A program made the translations under genes and the position numbers. A model generated the notes under the pieces. The model worked only from the letters and a program-made list of their open reading frames with translations, did not search any database and was not told where the DNA came from. This document shows, piece after piece, positions 1 through 9,668 of a stretch of 64,000 nt of DNA (the first letter of the stretch is position 1; the number at the start of each line of letters is the position of its first letter). The DNA is taken from the NCBI GenBank assembly GCA_038040385.1, contig JBBPII010000005.1:1-64000 (forward strand), given 5' to 3'. This stretch comes from Gilichinskyi gelida. Lineage in GTDB: Bacteria > Acidobacteriota > Thermoanaerobaculia > Gp7-AA8.

Positions 1-3000
1 TCGGGTCAATGCAGGTGGGATACGTCAACGTCGACATCAGCCCGAGGTCGTTGTAGCTGTAGGACTGCCTGAAGTTCTGCAGGAGAACGGTGCCGGCTTT
101 GATCTCCGTCGTTTTCTCCTTCACGCCACCGTGGTTGAAGTACTTGTACTGCTCCTTCACGGTGACGTCGCCACCGCCGCCCGCCGGCTGATAGTTGTGC
201 CGCAGCGCCTCGGTCAGGCGGCCCTGCGTGTAGTTCGTGGTATCGGTCGCCGTACCAAACGTGAATTGCTTCGCCAGGCGTGCGGTCTCCGGGCTTCGGG
301 TCAGGATCTGATGGATCTTGGTGAGGCGCTCGGCCGCGTCGTATTCGTACTTCAGATCGAAGTCGGAATTCGTCGCTCCGACGAGCTTGCGCCCGGCATG
401 CCCTCGGGCGTCGTAGCCGTCGTAACTGGTCAACCCGCTTTCGGGGTGCTGTTCGCTGGTGAGAAAACCGCGCTTGTCGTAGACGAACGTTCGCGGCTGC
501 GTGGTGTTGTCGGCCACCATCGATACCCCTGTGAGCCTATCGGCGGGATCGTAGGTGTACGTCGTCGTACTGTTGGTCCCCGGCTCCTCGATCTTCTGCA
601 GTCTCTTCTGCCGATCGTAGGTCTCGGTGGTGACAGCGCTCGCCGCGCCGCCGATGCCACCGAACGACACGGTCCGCGTCACCTTGCTGCCTCCAACGTA
701 GGCGATGTTTGTCGTCTTGTTGTCGGGTGTGGTCACGACCTTCGGCCGCCCGAACGCGTCGAAACTGGAGAAGACGGTGAAGTGGGCGGGGGTGGTCTCC
801 CATTCGGAGACCTTCTCGGTCCATCCCGACGGCGTGTAGACCGTTTCGCGGGCGGAGGTGATCGTACCGGGGAGCAGTTTCTCCTCCCGCACTGGGCGCC
901 CGAAGTCGTCGAAGATAGTGGTGGCCCGCTGCTGGCCGGCCGAGGCGGATGTCGTCGTGACGGTGGCCTTGGCCCTCGCCGTGGTTGTCGCCTCGGTGTA
1001 GCTGATGGAGGTGGCCGCCAGCCCGGTGGGAGGAGTGACGTCCGTCAGACGGCCAAGGACATCATAGAGATACGAAGTGGACTGTCCAGTGACGTCCTTG
1101 CTCTCCTTGACCAGCCCGGTGGAGGCATCAATGACGTTGTTAAGACTATAGAAGTTTGGATTGATCTGGCCGGGCTGGTAGAGGTAACGAGACTTCTCAC
1201 GTGACCCGAATGCATAGGTATGCTCGATTGAATACGCAGGTGATGACGGGAGTGTCGCTGCGCAGGCATCGTCCGTCGTAGTCGAAGCATCGTTGCCGCC
1301 ACCGTAGTAGTCTTCCCGCGTCACGTTACCGGCGGCGTTCTTGGTGAAGGCCACGATCACGTCGTTCATCGCCGCGCTGATAGAGCTGCTGCCTGAGCCG
1401 CCGTTCAACGTTCGAGTGCGTTCCAGGAAGCCGGTCGTCGCGTTGAAGCAAAACCGTGAAGCGACCGTCACGTTTGCGGGAGGTCCCGCGGTTCCCGTGC
1501 ACTGCGCGAGCTCAGTCGTCCGTTCGTTCGCTCCGTCGTCGACGGTGCAGCGTTCCGGATACGTGTTCAGCAGCCAAGTGTCCGTAAGCGTTCGTGTCGG
1601 ATAGTTGATGAGCGTGGTCCGATGGTTGGCGGCCGGGAAGTTGCCGGAGGTCGACGACTGCCGGTAGTGGCCGAAATCGTCGAAGCGATAGCGAGTGACG
1701 CTTTCGTACTCGCACGTGCCGCCGCAGTCGGCCCTGTCGTCGCCGTGATAGATGAGGCGGGTCTTCTCACGGGAGTTGATCTCCCGCACCGCCTCCCAGT
1801 CGGTGTCCGATTCGTACGCAACCCACTCGGAACGTACGCGCGTGCCTCCATTGACCCGGTACTTGTCAGTCCTCGGTTCATCAGGCCCCGTCGCGAGGGA
1901 TGGGGGCGTGCCAGTGTAGGTCTCCTGCGACAGATAGCGCGTTACCCCACCGACTACTTTGGATTCGGCGCGGCTGAAAGGGAGGGCGTACTCGTCATCC
2001 TTGAAGCTCGTCTCGGGGATGATGCACGGATTGGTCGTGGCCTCCCAGGTGGAAAAGTAGTGGACACTTGTGACCTGCTCGGGCGAGGTGACGGAAACCA
2101 CCAATTGTTCCGGTCGGGCGGAATAAGGGACCTGAAATTGATCGACGCAGCTCATGACGCCGCTCGCCACCCGGCCGTACGTCCACTTGCTGGTGTTGGC
2201 GGGAGCGCGGTCGGCGGCCATCATGCGCCGCTCCTTGACGACGACCGATCGCCGGAACCTCTCCTCTGAGCCGGCATAAAAGGGGTAGTTCAGGTAGTCC
2301 CATTCCAGCCATCCCTTGGTCGGGAGTTGAATGCCCTTCAAGTGGCCGTTCAGGGCATGGACAAAGGTCAGATTGGCATCGATGGAGTAGTACGGCGAGC
2401 CGCTCAGCGCCATCGAGTAGACCTGCGAGACGCCGTTCGCCAGAGGGAGCGTGACCTCTGTGAGGAGGGGGACGTTCCAGGTTCCGGTGAAGTTGTTACA
2501 CGAACTGTTACTATCGTCAAAGAGTCCGGGAGTCATCACCTCTTGGTCGTAGGTCATCCTCCATGTGGCCGTCGCGGTGTTGAATGCCGACAAGTCGATG
2601 TGGTCGAGGAGGATCGAATATGGGGAAACGGCGGCAATGAAATAGACCTTTTGCGACCGCAAGCCGTCGGAGAGGGTCCAGATCTCCGGGTATGCGGGGT
2701 TCGGAGGCGCTGCGAGCGCGGAACTGTAGTCGATCGTTACGCTGTTGCCGAAACGATCGCTGATCGCGGTCAGACGCCACACCTCAGTGCCGGGGGGCCA
2801 GAGTCCGTTGGCGACGCGATTCAACTGCTTGAACACTTGCTTCGTACCGTCTGGAAACTCGACGGTGCGGTCATTCAGACCCTCGGTCATACGAAGATAG
2901 GATCCGTCGCGGGTGTAAGAACGATCGGGATCCGTCGAGGCTTGAGCGTCGTGGAGTCGGGGATGGAACGCGTGGAGCGCGCCGTCCGGGCTCTCGTAAT

Positions 3001-3397
3001 TCCAGAAGTCGCTCCCCGGGAGTGGATCCTGATTCGGCGGAAACAACCTGCCCATGGAGAGCAGCCAGCCGATGCCGGCGTTCGAGCGGCGGTTGGGATA
3101 TGTCCGTTTTCTCCATCCACAGGACATCTGCTCGTCCATCGGCTCATCCCAGACATTCCCGCTATAGACGAGCGTCAGCCCGTATTCGAGGTTGCCGTTG
3201 ACCCGATAGCGCTGGCCGATGGGGATGGTCACCGTGAGGTTCCCGTTGAACAGGTTGATGTTGTCGAGCCCGTTCATCTGGTACGTCTTGCCGAGGTCGA
3301 ACCCTCGAGAGGTATTGGGATGCTGCTGAGCGGGCAGCGTGAGCGCGAGAGCGGCGAGCGCCAGGCTGAAGGCGAGCGTCGAGCGATGGCGGATCAT
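1..3397 (-). CDS. Secreted YD-repeat (RHS-family) protein, C-terminus beyond window
   Basis: The minus frame stays open from an ATG at 3397 to the window edge, giving 1132 codons without a stop, so the gene is 3'-truncated by the window. Residues 1-25 form a signal peptide (MIRHRSTLAFSLALAALALT). After an N-terminal beta-rich part (GNLTVTIPIG), the second half carries YD/RHS repeats: YDVLGRLTDV, FDDFGRPVRE, FDAFGRPKVV, YDRQKRLQKI, YTYDPADRLTGV, YDKRGFLTSE, YEYDAAERLTKI, YSYNDLGLMS. RHS proteins build a hollow shell that often encloses a C-terminal toxin; whether this one has a toxin cannot be seen. The start shares one base with the stop of the upstream gene (TGATG), and a G-rich ribosome site precedes it, so it is the last visible gene of a three-gene secreted-protein run. 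Confidence 0.88.
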   Translation of the reverse strand, partial: MIRHRSTLAFSLALAALALTLPAQQHPNTSRGFDLGKTYQMNGLDNINLFNGNLTVTIPIGQRYRVNGNLEYGLTLVYSGNVWDEPMDEQMSCGWRKRTYPNRRSNAGIGWLLSMGRLFPPNQDPLPGSDFWNYESPDGALHAFHPRLHDAQASTDPDRSYTRDGSYLRMTEGLNDRTVEFPDGTKQVFKQLNRVANGLWPPGTEVWRLTAISDRFGNSVTIDYSSALAAPPNPAYPEIWTLSDGLRSQKVYFIAAVSPYSILLDHIDLSAFNTATATWRMTYDQEVMTPGLFDDSNSSCNNFTGTWNVPLLTEVTLPLANGVSQVYSMALSGSPYYSIDANLTFVHALNGHLKGIQLPTKGWLEWDYLNYPFYAGSEERFRRSVVVKERRMMAADRAPANTSKWTYGRVASGVMSCVDQFQVPYSARPEQLVVSVTSPEQVTSVHYFSTWEATTNPCIIPETSFKDDEYALPFSRAESKVVGGVTRYLSQETYTGTPPSLATGPDEPRTDKYRVNGGTRVRSEWVAYESDTDWEAVREINSREKTRLIYHGDDRADCGGTCEYESVTRYRFDDFGHYRQSSTSGNFPAANHRTTLINYPTRTLTDTWLLNTYPERCTVDDGANERTTELAQCTGTAGPPANVTVASRFCFNATTGFLERTRTLNGGSGSSSISAAMNDVIVAFTKNAAGNVTREDYYGGGNDASTTTDDACAATLPSSPAYSIEHTYAFGSREKSRYLYQPGQINPNFYSLNNVIDASTGLVKESKDVTGQSTSYLYDVLGRLTDVTPPTGLAATSISYTEATTTARAKATVTTTSASAGQQRATTIFDDFGRPVREEKLLPGTITSARETVYTPSGWTEKVSEWETTPAHFTVFSSFDAFGRPKVVTTPDNKTTNIAYVGGSKVTRTVSFGGIGGAASAVTTETYDRQKRLQKIEEPGTNSTTTYTYDPADRLTGVSMVADNTTQPRTFVYDKRGFLTSEQHPESGLTSYDGYDARGHAGRKLVGATNSDFDLKYEYDAAERLTKIHQILTRSPETARLAKQFTFGTATDTTNYTQGRLTEALRHNYQPAGGGGDVTVKEQYKYFNHGGVKEKTTEIKAGTVLLQNFRQSYSYNDLGLMSTLTYPTCIDP

Positions 3398-4068
3398 CAG
3401 CGTGCCCCCGCCAGAATGGATGCGTCGATCTTCAGTTCCAGAAGATCGAGCCTCGACGAATCGATGATGAAGAGTGTTCCACCGGGCGTGAATGCACGCG
3501 GCACGTCCGCGCCGCTCAACAGAGGCCGGAGACGCGAGAGGTCAATGGCGGTCTCGCCGTCCACCTTCGAGTCGCCGTCGGTCGACTCGCCATCGCGCGC
3601 CTGGAGCGTCCAGGCGCCGCCCGGCGACACGTATAGAAAATCAACGATCGATCGCGAGTAGACGAAGCGGCTGATCCCTCCTGTCATGTCACGCTTGAAG
3701 TCGCGTCGTTCCAGCGCCGAACGATGCACGGGAAACCCCGGAGTGGACGCCACGGCATACCGCCCGGTCCGAAGGTCCGCCACAATCCAGAGCGCGTTCC
3801 AAGTCACCGGTGAATCGAGGGCATACGACACCGATCCGTCCATGTCCGCATCGGCGACTACCGTCGACCAGCGATGCACGACGGCGTAGTAGGTCTTTGG
3901 CTCGAAGCCCGCTCCGAAGAACAGCACTTGCGCGCCGGGCGTGATGCCGGTGGCTGTGATCGCCGATGGCGCCACGCTCACGCCGGGCCCAGCCGCCGCC
4001 GCTCCACGGGAGGCTCCCGCCGCGCCGACGGTCAGGATGAAGAATGTTACGAGGGTAGTTCGTCGCAT
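3397..4068 (-). CDS. Small secreted protein of unknown function
   Basis: A 223-residue protein beginning with a signal peptide (MRRTTLVTFFILTVGAAGAS). I chose the ATG at 4068 over one six codons upstream because AGGGG stands six bases before it. The mature part begins GPGVSVAPSAITATGITPG and looks all-beta, with a segment mentioning no known motif; the phrase ITPGAQVLFFGAGFEP resembles IPT/TIG-like beta sandwiches, but this is weak. It sits between the large S74/G2-like secreted protein and the YD-repeat protein, overlapping the start of the latter by one base, so the three are probably co-expressed and act outside the cell. I do not recognise a function. Confidence 0.75.
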   Translation of the reverse strand: MRRTTLVTFFILTVGAAGASRGAAAAGPGVSVAPSAITATGITPGAQVLFFGAGFEPKTYYAVVHRWSTVVADADMDGSVSYALDSPVTWNALWIVADLRTGRYAVASTPGFPVHRSALERRDFKRDMTGGISRFVYSRSIVDFLYVSPGGAWTLQARDGESTDGDSKVDGETAIDLSRLRPLLSGADVPRAFTPGGTLFIIDSSRLDLLELKIDASILAGAR

Positions 4069-4088
4069 GGTGCCCCTTTTGACCATCG

Positions 4089-6020
4089 CTATTGAAGGCT
4101 CAACAGCACGAGAATCTCACCCACCCCACCCTCCAGCGGCTCGAGCGCCTTGCCGATCAGACTACCAGGACGGTGGAACTTGACCCCCCCGATATCGATC
4201 GGTTCGGACCGCATCGCCACCCCCGGCTTGTCGCTCGTCACCAGAAGGTCGCCGGCGCGGATCGATCCTCGGCCGGCGTCGACGCGCACCATCACACGGC
4301 CGGTCGTGGCGATCATCGCCTTCGACGGTGAGGCCACGCCCAGGAGGACTCCCGGGCGGGCGGAAACGACGCCGGCCACGGACGTGTCGTACGCGGTGCT
4401 CGACGGCATCACAGCGTTGCGCTGGTCCGGATCGACCACCACCACCGTGCCGGGGGCCATCGATTCCGTGACCGGAACCCACTCGGCGAGGTCCTGAAAG
4501 ACGGCGTTGATGACGCGGGCCCCCGTGATGTCGCCGCTGACGTTGACGTTGCCCTGCACGTCGAGCGCGGCGGTCGGGGTGACCACCCCGCCGATGCCAA
4601 CCTTGCCCGACTGATCGATGATCACCGGCGCGGCGGCCACGCTGGTCAGCGACTTCCGCATGACCAGCCGGGGAATGCCGGCGGCGGGCAGTCCGCCCGC
4701 CGGATGCTCCCAGATCTCATAACCGTTGGCCGCGATCCCGTTCGAGGCCACCGCCGATGCGGTGTTGGCGGACCACCGGTATTCGCCGCCTCCCGGACCA
4801 CGATTCGACAGCTCGAGCGACGCCAGCGCCGGCGTGGTGTCGTTCGGCGGCGTCTGCGCGATGCGCATCGCCCCCAGGACGTCGAAGGTGTAGAACGACT
4901 GCGGATCGAGCAGTCTGCCGATCGCCGCTTTGCCGCTCACGTACATGTCGGCCCGCGTCCCCTGGAGGCCATCCCCGACGCTGGACACCGCTTTGACGAA
5001 GAAGGTCTCCTTGCCCTCGGCCGTCGACCAGGCCCGGAAGTGCGCCTGGTCGCCCCGGTGGTAGTGGATCCACGAGTCGAAGTTGATGTTGTTTTGCGCG
5101 TAATAACCGGAGGTGTAGGCCTGGAACTTGGTCAGCGGCGGGGAGCCGTTCTCTTCGCCGGTCCAGGCGTTGAAGAAGACCACGCGCGCAGCGCTCCCTC
5201 CCGCCGCGTCGCGCGGATTCAAGATCGTCACGTCGTGGACGGTGTTCGTGGCGATGGTGGGGGTCTCGAAGTAATCCGACCGGCCGCTCAGAAAGCTGCT
5301 CGGCGCCATCCGGATCCCACCGTCGGAGCCGACGCGCATGATCTCCTGGTCCGCGGAGTTGTAGACCCCGAACGCCGAGGCGGCGGTCGTGCCTCCCGTC
5401 TTTGCCACTACCCACGGCGATGCGGTTCGCGATGCGGCCAGCACCCCGACCGTGGAGTACAGCGGCACTGTTCCGGTGAGGTAGACGTCGCCGGCCGTTC
5501 CAGTAACGAAATCTAGCGCGGTCGGAGGCGCGGGTTTGAGGGCCCCTGACTGCGCCGAAACGCCCGACGACGGCTCTGGCGCTCCGGCCGCCGCCGTTCC
5601 CGGATCGACCGGCGTTCCCGGCGCGACCCAATACCCGTCGACGTCGACGCCGACATACGACTCGGGCGGCACGGCGACCTCGAGGTGTCCGTCGAGCGGT
5701 ACGGGAACCGTGGAGGGGTGGGTGATCGGCTTCGACCCAGCCGGCATCGTGCGGCCGTAGGTCGTCAGCCGAATCGAGTAGGAGGTGGCGTACGGCGGCA
5801 AGATTCTTCCACAGCGCGTTGCCCGTACGTTGATCCGCCGCGAGAACTCCTCGGCGCTGTTCGCCGCCCGCTTGACGTGGGTATCGAGGATCCGGCACGG
5901 CGCGATGGCCACGAATCGCGACCCGGGCAAGGCGGCGGCCTTCTGTTCGGCATCCGCGGCCTCCAGCGCCGAAGATGAAGCGAGAACAACGATCAACACG
6001 AATCTTCCGATCTTGCTCAC
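4089..6020 (-). CDS. Large secreted protein with tail-fibre-like C-terminal repeat domain
   Basis: A 643-residue exported protein. The GTG at 6020 is preferred to the TTG two codons upstream because GGAGG lies eight bases before it. A signal peptide (to about ALEAADA) is followed by RFVAIAPCRILDT, an opening often seen in acidobacterial surface proteins. The middle is repetitive, beta-rich and low in cysteine. The C-terminal 150 residues contain KVGIGGVVTP, VQGNVNVSGDITG, FQDLAEWVPVTESMAPGTVV and GRVMVRVDAGRGSIRAGDLL, a layout shared with phage tail-fibre and S74/G2-type intramolecular chaperone regions. No catalytic dyad can be named from sequence alone. It heads the run that continues with a small secreted protein and the YD-repeat protein, suggesting a cell-surface or released assembly. 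Confidence 0.75.
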   Translation of the reverse strand: MSKIGRFVLIVVLASSSALEAADAEQKAAALPGSRFVAIAPCRILDTHVKRAANSAEEFSRRINVRATRCGRILPPYATSYSIRLTTYGRTMPAGSKPITHPSTVPVPLDGHLEVAVPPESYVGVDVDGYWVAPGTPVDPGTAAAGAPEPSSGVSAQSGALKPAPPTALDFVTGTAGDVYLTGTVPLYSTVGVLAASRTASPWVVAKTGGTTAASAFGVYNSADQEIMRVGSDGGIRMAPSSFLSGRSDYFETPTIATNTVHDVTILNPRDAAGGSAARVVFFNAWTGEENGSPPLTKFQAYTSGYYAQNNINFDSWIHYHRGDQAHFRAWSTAEGKETFFVKAVSSVGDGLQGTRADMYVSGKAAIGRLLDPQSFYTFDVLGAMRIAQTPPNDTTPALASLELSNRGPGGGEYRWSANTASAVASNGIAANGYEIWEHPAGGLPAAGIPRLVMRKSLTSVAAAPVIIDQSGKVGIGGVVTPTAALDVQGNVNVSGDITGARVINAVFQDLAEWVPVTESMAPGTVVVVDPDQRNAVMPSSTAYDTSVAGVVSARPGVLLGVASPSKAMIATTGRVMVRVDAGRGSIRAGDLLVTSDKPGVAMRSEPIDIGGVKFHRPGSLIGKALEPLEGGVGEILVLLSLQ

Positions 6021-6336
6021 GGGCAATCCCTCCGTCGGCCGCAGCGCGGTGCAGAGCGACCGGTGCGCGAGCTCATCGCGCCATCCGCATCCCAGCCGTG
6101 GCCTCGGCCTTCTATGACGTATTTGAACCGGACAACGTCTACCCAGAGGAGTGACTCAGAGCTCGATTTCCCCACCCAGCCGATGAAAAAATAGTTTGCG
6201 GCTCACGGCCACTCGATCCACCGATCCTCGAGCAGGGTCCGCTTCCCCCGCCGTCTCGCGTCGGAGAACGCCGGAGATGAGACCAAAGGCGACGAGGAGC
6301 CCCCGGCCCCCCCGTCCGGCCCGGTTCTGACCATGC
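6021..6336. other. Intergenic region between trpA and the secreted-protein run
   Basis: 316 bases without a convincing gene. On the minus strand it holds the ribosome site GGAGG (6028-6032) of the downstream secreted protein and a T6 run at 6186-6191 (read on the minus strand) that could mark the end of the trp transcript, but no strong stem precedes it. No hairpin repeat of the families found elsewhere in the window was seen here. Confidence 0.5.
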
Positions 6337-7131
6337 CTAGCCGGTAATCCGGCGCACGACCGCCGCGGCTCGTTCGGCCGCCGCCGCCGCATCCCCCTCG
6401 CCGATGGCGCGCACGATCGCGCTGCCGACCACGATCGCGGCGCAGCGGCCACGCAGAGCCTCGTAATGTTCGGGCCGCGAGATTCCGAAGCCGACGGCGA
6501 GCGGCCTGGTCACCAGCGCGCGGACCTGGTCAAGGCGGGTCAGCAGCGCGGGATCGAGCTCGCTGCGCGTGCCGGTGACGCCGGTGGTGGAGACGTAATA
6601 GACGAAATGGTCGCTGGCACGACTGATGGCGGCGACGCGCGCGTCGCTCGAGGTCGGGGCCAGGAGGAAGACCGCGCCGAGGTCGCGCGCGCGGAAGGCG
6701 GGCTTGACCTCCGCGGCCCGCTCGGCGGGGAGGTCGGTGAGGAGGACGTCGTCGACGCCGGCGTCCGCCGCGTCGTCCGCGAAGCGCGCGATGCCATAGC
6801 GCAGGACGGGATTGAGGTACGAGAAGGCGATCAACGGGACATCGCTCCTCTCGCGCACGGCACGCGCGATGCCCATGACGTCGCTCAGCGTCGTGCCGTT
6901 TTTCAGCGCGCGCTGCGCGGCGGCCTGGATGACGGGGCCGTCGGCGATCGGATCGGAGAATGGGACGCCCAGCTCAATGGCATCGGCGCCCGCGCCGGCC
7001 AGCGCCAGGATGATGTCGGCGGTGGGGCCGTCGCCGCAGGTGACGTAGGCGATGAGACCGCAGCGCTGCTCCCGGCGGAGGCGCTTGAAAAGCGCCTTAA
7101 CGCGATTCAAGCGCTGCCACCTGCGGGACAT
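6337..7131 (-). CDS. trpA: Tryptophan synthase alpha chain
   Basis: Cleaves indole-3-glycerol phosphate to indole and glyceraldehyde-3-phosphate; indole passes to TrpB in the cytosolic alpha2-beta2 complex. The 264-residue protein has family length and shows AIELGVPFSDPIADGPVIQ, which carries the catalytic Glu and Asp, and the phosphate-loop region VGFGIS near the C-terminus. I chose ATG 7131 over GTG 7149 because a GGGGGG ribosome site lies just before it and the protein then begins RVKALFKRLR as in homologues. The gene overlaps the end of trpB by 35 bases, so translation is coupled. It is the last trp gene of the run. Confidence 0.95.
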   Translation of the reverse strand: MSRRWQRLNRVKALFKRLRREQRCGLIAYVTCGDGPTADIILALAGAGADAIELGVPFSDPIADGPVIQAAAQRALKNGTTLSDVMGIARAVRERSDVPLIAFSYLNPVLRYGIARFADDAADAGVDDVLLTDLPAERAAEVKPAFRARDLGAVFLLAPTSSDARVAAISRASDHFVYYVSTTGVTGTRSELDPALLTRLDQVRALVTRPLAVGFGISRPEHYEALRGRCAAIVVGSAIVRAIGEGDAAAAAERAAAVVRRITG

Positions 7132-8275
7132 CCTTGTCCCCCCGCCCACTCAAATTCACCACCACGACACCCTGCATGCGATTGCGCATCAGCCATCCGA
7201 GGGCGTGCGACGACTCGAGCGCGGGGATGATGCCCTCGCACTCGCTGAGGCGATGAAAAGCCTCCAGCGCGAGGTCGTCGCTGCAGTCGTGATACTCGAT
7301 GCGCCCCATCGCCTGCAGGTAGGCGTGCTCGGGGCCGATCGACGGGTAGTCGAGGCCCGCGGAGATGGAGTGCGTCTCGGCGATCTGGCCGAATTCGTCC
7401 TGCAGCACCATGGAGCGCGTGCCGTGCAGGATGCCGAGGGCGCCGCCGCTGAAACGCGCGGCGTGCTCGCCGAGCTTCGGGCCCCGGCCGCCGGCCTCCA
7501 CGCCGATCAGGCGGATGGAGTCGTGCTTCAGCATCTCGTGGAAAAGGCCGATGGCGTTCGAGCCGCCGCCGACGCAGGCCACCGCGGCGTCGGGCAGCCC
7601 GCCGGTGCGCTTGCGCAACTGCCCGAGCGCCTCGCGGCCGATGACGGACTGAAAGTCGCGCACGATCATCGGATAGGGGTGCGGGCCGAGGACCGAGCCG
7701 ATGATGTAGTGCGTGGTGCGGACGTTGGTGACCCAGTCGCGGATGGCCTCGTTGATGGCGTCCTTGAGGGTGCGGCTGCCGCTGGAGACGGGGACGACCT
7801 CCGCACCGAGGAGGCGCATGCGAAAGACGTTGAGCTCCTGCCGCGCCATGTCCACCTCGCCCATGTAGACGACGCAGCCGAGGCCGAGGAGGGCGCAGGC
7901 GGTGGCGGTGGCGACGCCGTGCTGGCCGGCCCCGGTCTCGGCGATGATCCGCCGCTTCCCCATCCGCTTGGCGATGAGGGCCTGCCCGATGGCGTTGTTG
8001 ATCTTGTGCGCGCCGGTGTGGTTGAGGTCTTCGCGCTTGAGGAAGAGCCGGAAGCCGCCGCCGCACAGCTCCGCGAACTTCGGCGTTTCAGTCAGCGCGG
8101 TGGGACGGCCGACGAAGTCGGCGAGGATGGCGTCGAGCTCGCGGCGGAACTGGCGGTCGCGCCGCACGGCGCGGTACGCGCGCTCGAACTCCTCGAGCGC
8201 GGCCATGAGCGTTTCCGGGACGTACTTGCCGCCGAACTCGCCGAAGTAACCATGCTTGTCGGGAAGGGCGGTCAT
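7097..8275 (-). CDS. trpB: Tryptophan synthase beta chain
   Basis: PLP enzyme that condenses indole with serine to give tryptophan. The 392-residue protein starts MTALPDKHGYFGEFGGKYVP; the same frame is open far upstream inside trpF, but the arginine-rich extension is a shadow and the ATG at 8275 overlaps the trpF stop as ATGA. HTGAHKINNA carries the Schiff-base lysine, ETGAGQHGVATA the catalytic loop, and GGGSNAIG the PLP-phosphate loop. Order in the operon (trpF-trpB-trpA) is the common bacterial one. Confidence 0.97.
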   Translation of the reverse strand: MTALPDKHGYFGEFGGKYVPETLMAALEEFERAYRAVRRDRQFRRELDAILADFVGRPTALTETPKFAELCGGGFRLFLKREDLNHTGAHKINNAIGQALIAKRMGKRRIIAETGAGQHGVATATACALLGLGCVVYMGEVDMARQELNVFRMRLLGAEVVPVSSGSRTLKDAINEAIRDWVTNVRTTHYIIGSVLGPHPYPMIVRDFQSVIGREALGQLRKRTGGLPDAAVACVGGGSNAIGLFHEMLKHDSIRLIGVEAGGRGPKLGEHAARFSGGALGILHGTRSMVLQDEFGQIAETHSISAGLDYPSIGPEHAYLQAMGRIEYHDCSDDLALEAFHRLSECEGIIPALESSHALGWLMRNRMQGVVVVNLSGRGDKDVPQVAALESR

Positions 8276-8895
8276 GCGCGCGGCCTCACCCTCTCGAAAA
8301 GGCGCGCCAGTTTGGCGTGATCCTTGACGCCCGGCTCGCCGGACTCGACGCCGCTGGAGACGTCGATGGCGTCGGGGCGGACGAGGCTGATGGCGGCGAC
8401 GACGTTCTCGGCATTGAGGCCGCCGGAGAGGAAGAACGGCTTGTGCCGTTCGTAGGTGGCCATTAGCGACCAGTCGAAACGGCGGCCGGTGCCGCCGATG
8501 CGTCGCTCGTCGTAGGTGTCGAAGAGCAGCCACGCCGCGCTGGGCGTGGTGCGGGTGTCGGGGAGGGTGTCGCCGACGCGGAGGGTCTTGATGATCGGCG
8601 TGTCGAGGCCGCGGATCTCGTCGTCGCCCTCACCGCCGTGGAGCTGGAAGAGATCGAGGCCGACGATGGAGGCGATCTCCGCCATGTACTCCGCGGAGGC
8701 GTCGTGAAAGACGCCGACGAGCTTCGGCGCGTGGCCCGCGTCGCGCACTCTTGCGGCGACGGCGGCAGCGCGTTCCGGCTCGATGAAGCGCGGTGAGGCG
8801 GGGACGAAGATCAGGCCGAGAAAGTCGGTGCCGAGTCGCGAGGCCTCGACGGCGTCTTCTTCGCGAGTCAGTCCGCAGATCTTGATTTTGATCAT
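8272..8895 (-). CDS. trpF: Phosphoribosylanthranilate isomerase
   Basis: Carries out the Amadori rearrangement of phosphoribosylanthranilate, the third tryptophan step. The 207-residue TIM barrel opens with MIKIKICGLTREEDA, whose cysteine is the general base, and has the catalytic aspartate in WLLFDTYDE. LSGGLNAENV is the C-terminal phosphate site. Both ends overlap neighbours by four bases (ATGA with trpC upstream and trpB downstream), which fixes the start at 8895. Confidence 0.96.
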   Translation of the reverse strand: MIKIKICGLTREEDAVEASRLGTDFLGLIFVPASPRFIEPERAAAVAARVRDAGHAPKLVGVFHDASAEYMAEIASIVGLDLFQLHGGEGDDEIRGLDTPIIKTLRVGDTLPDTRTTPSAAWLLFDTYDERRIGGTGRRFDWSLMATYERHKPFFLSGGLNAENVVAAISLVRPDAIDVSSGVESGEPGVKDHAKLARLFERVRPRA

Positions 8896-9662
8896 GACAG
8901 CAGCCGCCGCACCGCCGCGGCGCGGTCATTCTGTCGCAACAGCGACTCGCCGACCAAGAAGGCGTGGAAGCCGGAGCCGCGCAGATGGTCAATGTCTTGA
9001 CGACTCTTGATGCCGCTTTCCGCGACCCGCATCACGTTCGGCGGCATGAGCTTGGAGAGCCGCTCGGAGGTGCCGAGATCGACGCCGAAATCGCGCAGGT
9101 TGCGATTGTTGACGCCGATGAGCCGCGCCCCTCCGCCCACCGCCCGCTCCAGCTCGCGCTCGTCGTGCACCTCGACCAGCGCGTCGCAGGTGAATTGATC
9201 GAGGCAAGCGATGAAGGCGCGGATCTGGCCGGCGTCGAGGAGCGACGCCAGGAGCAGGATGGCGCTGGCGCCGGCGGCGACGCCGCGGACGAGCTGCGCC
9301 TCGTCGACGATGAAGTCCTTCATCAGCACCGGCAGGCCGCTCGCCGTCGCGGCGCGGGCGATCCAGTCGCGCGAGCCGTGAAACCAGTCGCGCTCGGTGA
9401 CGACCGAGATCGCCGCAGCACCGCCCGCCTTGTACTCGCGGGCGATCGCCTCGACGTCGGGGTTCTCGACGATCGTCCCGGCGCTGGGGGACGCGGCCTT
9501 GATCTCCGCGATGATGCTGATGCCATTCCGGGAGATCGCCGACGTCAGCGCGTAGGGAGGGCGGTTGCGCGCCGCGATCTCCGCCGCCGGGCGGTCGGGC
9601 GGGGGCTCTTCCGCAAGACGCTCGCGCGTGCGGGCGACGATGTTCTCGAGGAAGTCGCTCAC
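8892..9662 (-). CDS. trpC: Indole-3-glycerol phosphate synthase
   Basis: Closes the indole ring from carboxyphenylamino-deoxyribulose phosphate. The 256-residue TIM barrel has the signature IIAEIKAASPSAG with catalytic Glu-Ile-Lys, then VLMKDFIVDEAQL with the second lysine, and LIGVNNRNLRDF and AESGIKS in the C-terminal half. The start is a GTG at 9662. Its stop overlaps the trpF start (ATGA). Upstream, the only sizeable gap within the trp run (9663-9776) is filled by a double-hairpin repeat. Confidence 0.96.
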   Translation of the reverse strand: MSDFLENIVARTRERLAEEPPPDRPAAEIAARNRPPYALTSAISRNGISIIAEIKAASPSAGTIVENPDVEAIAREYKAGGAAAISVVTERDWFHGSRDWIARAATASGLPVLMKDFIVDEAQLVRGVAAGASAILLLASLLDAGQIRAFIACLDQFTCDALVEVHDERELERAVGGGARLIGVNNRNLRDFGVDLGTSERLSKLMPPNVMRVAESGIKSRQDIDHLRGSGFHAFLVGESLLRQNDRAAAVRRLLS

Positions 9663-9668
9663 GGACGG

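Noticed and set aside
131..3661. Plus-strand open frames of 357, 215 and 444 codons over the YD-repeat gene
   Set aside because: The minus strand is open throughout with signal peptide and YD motifs; these are shadows.
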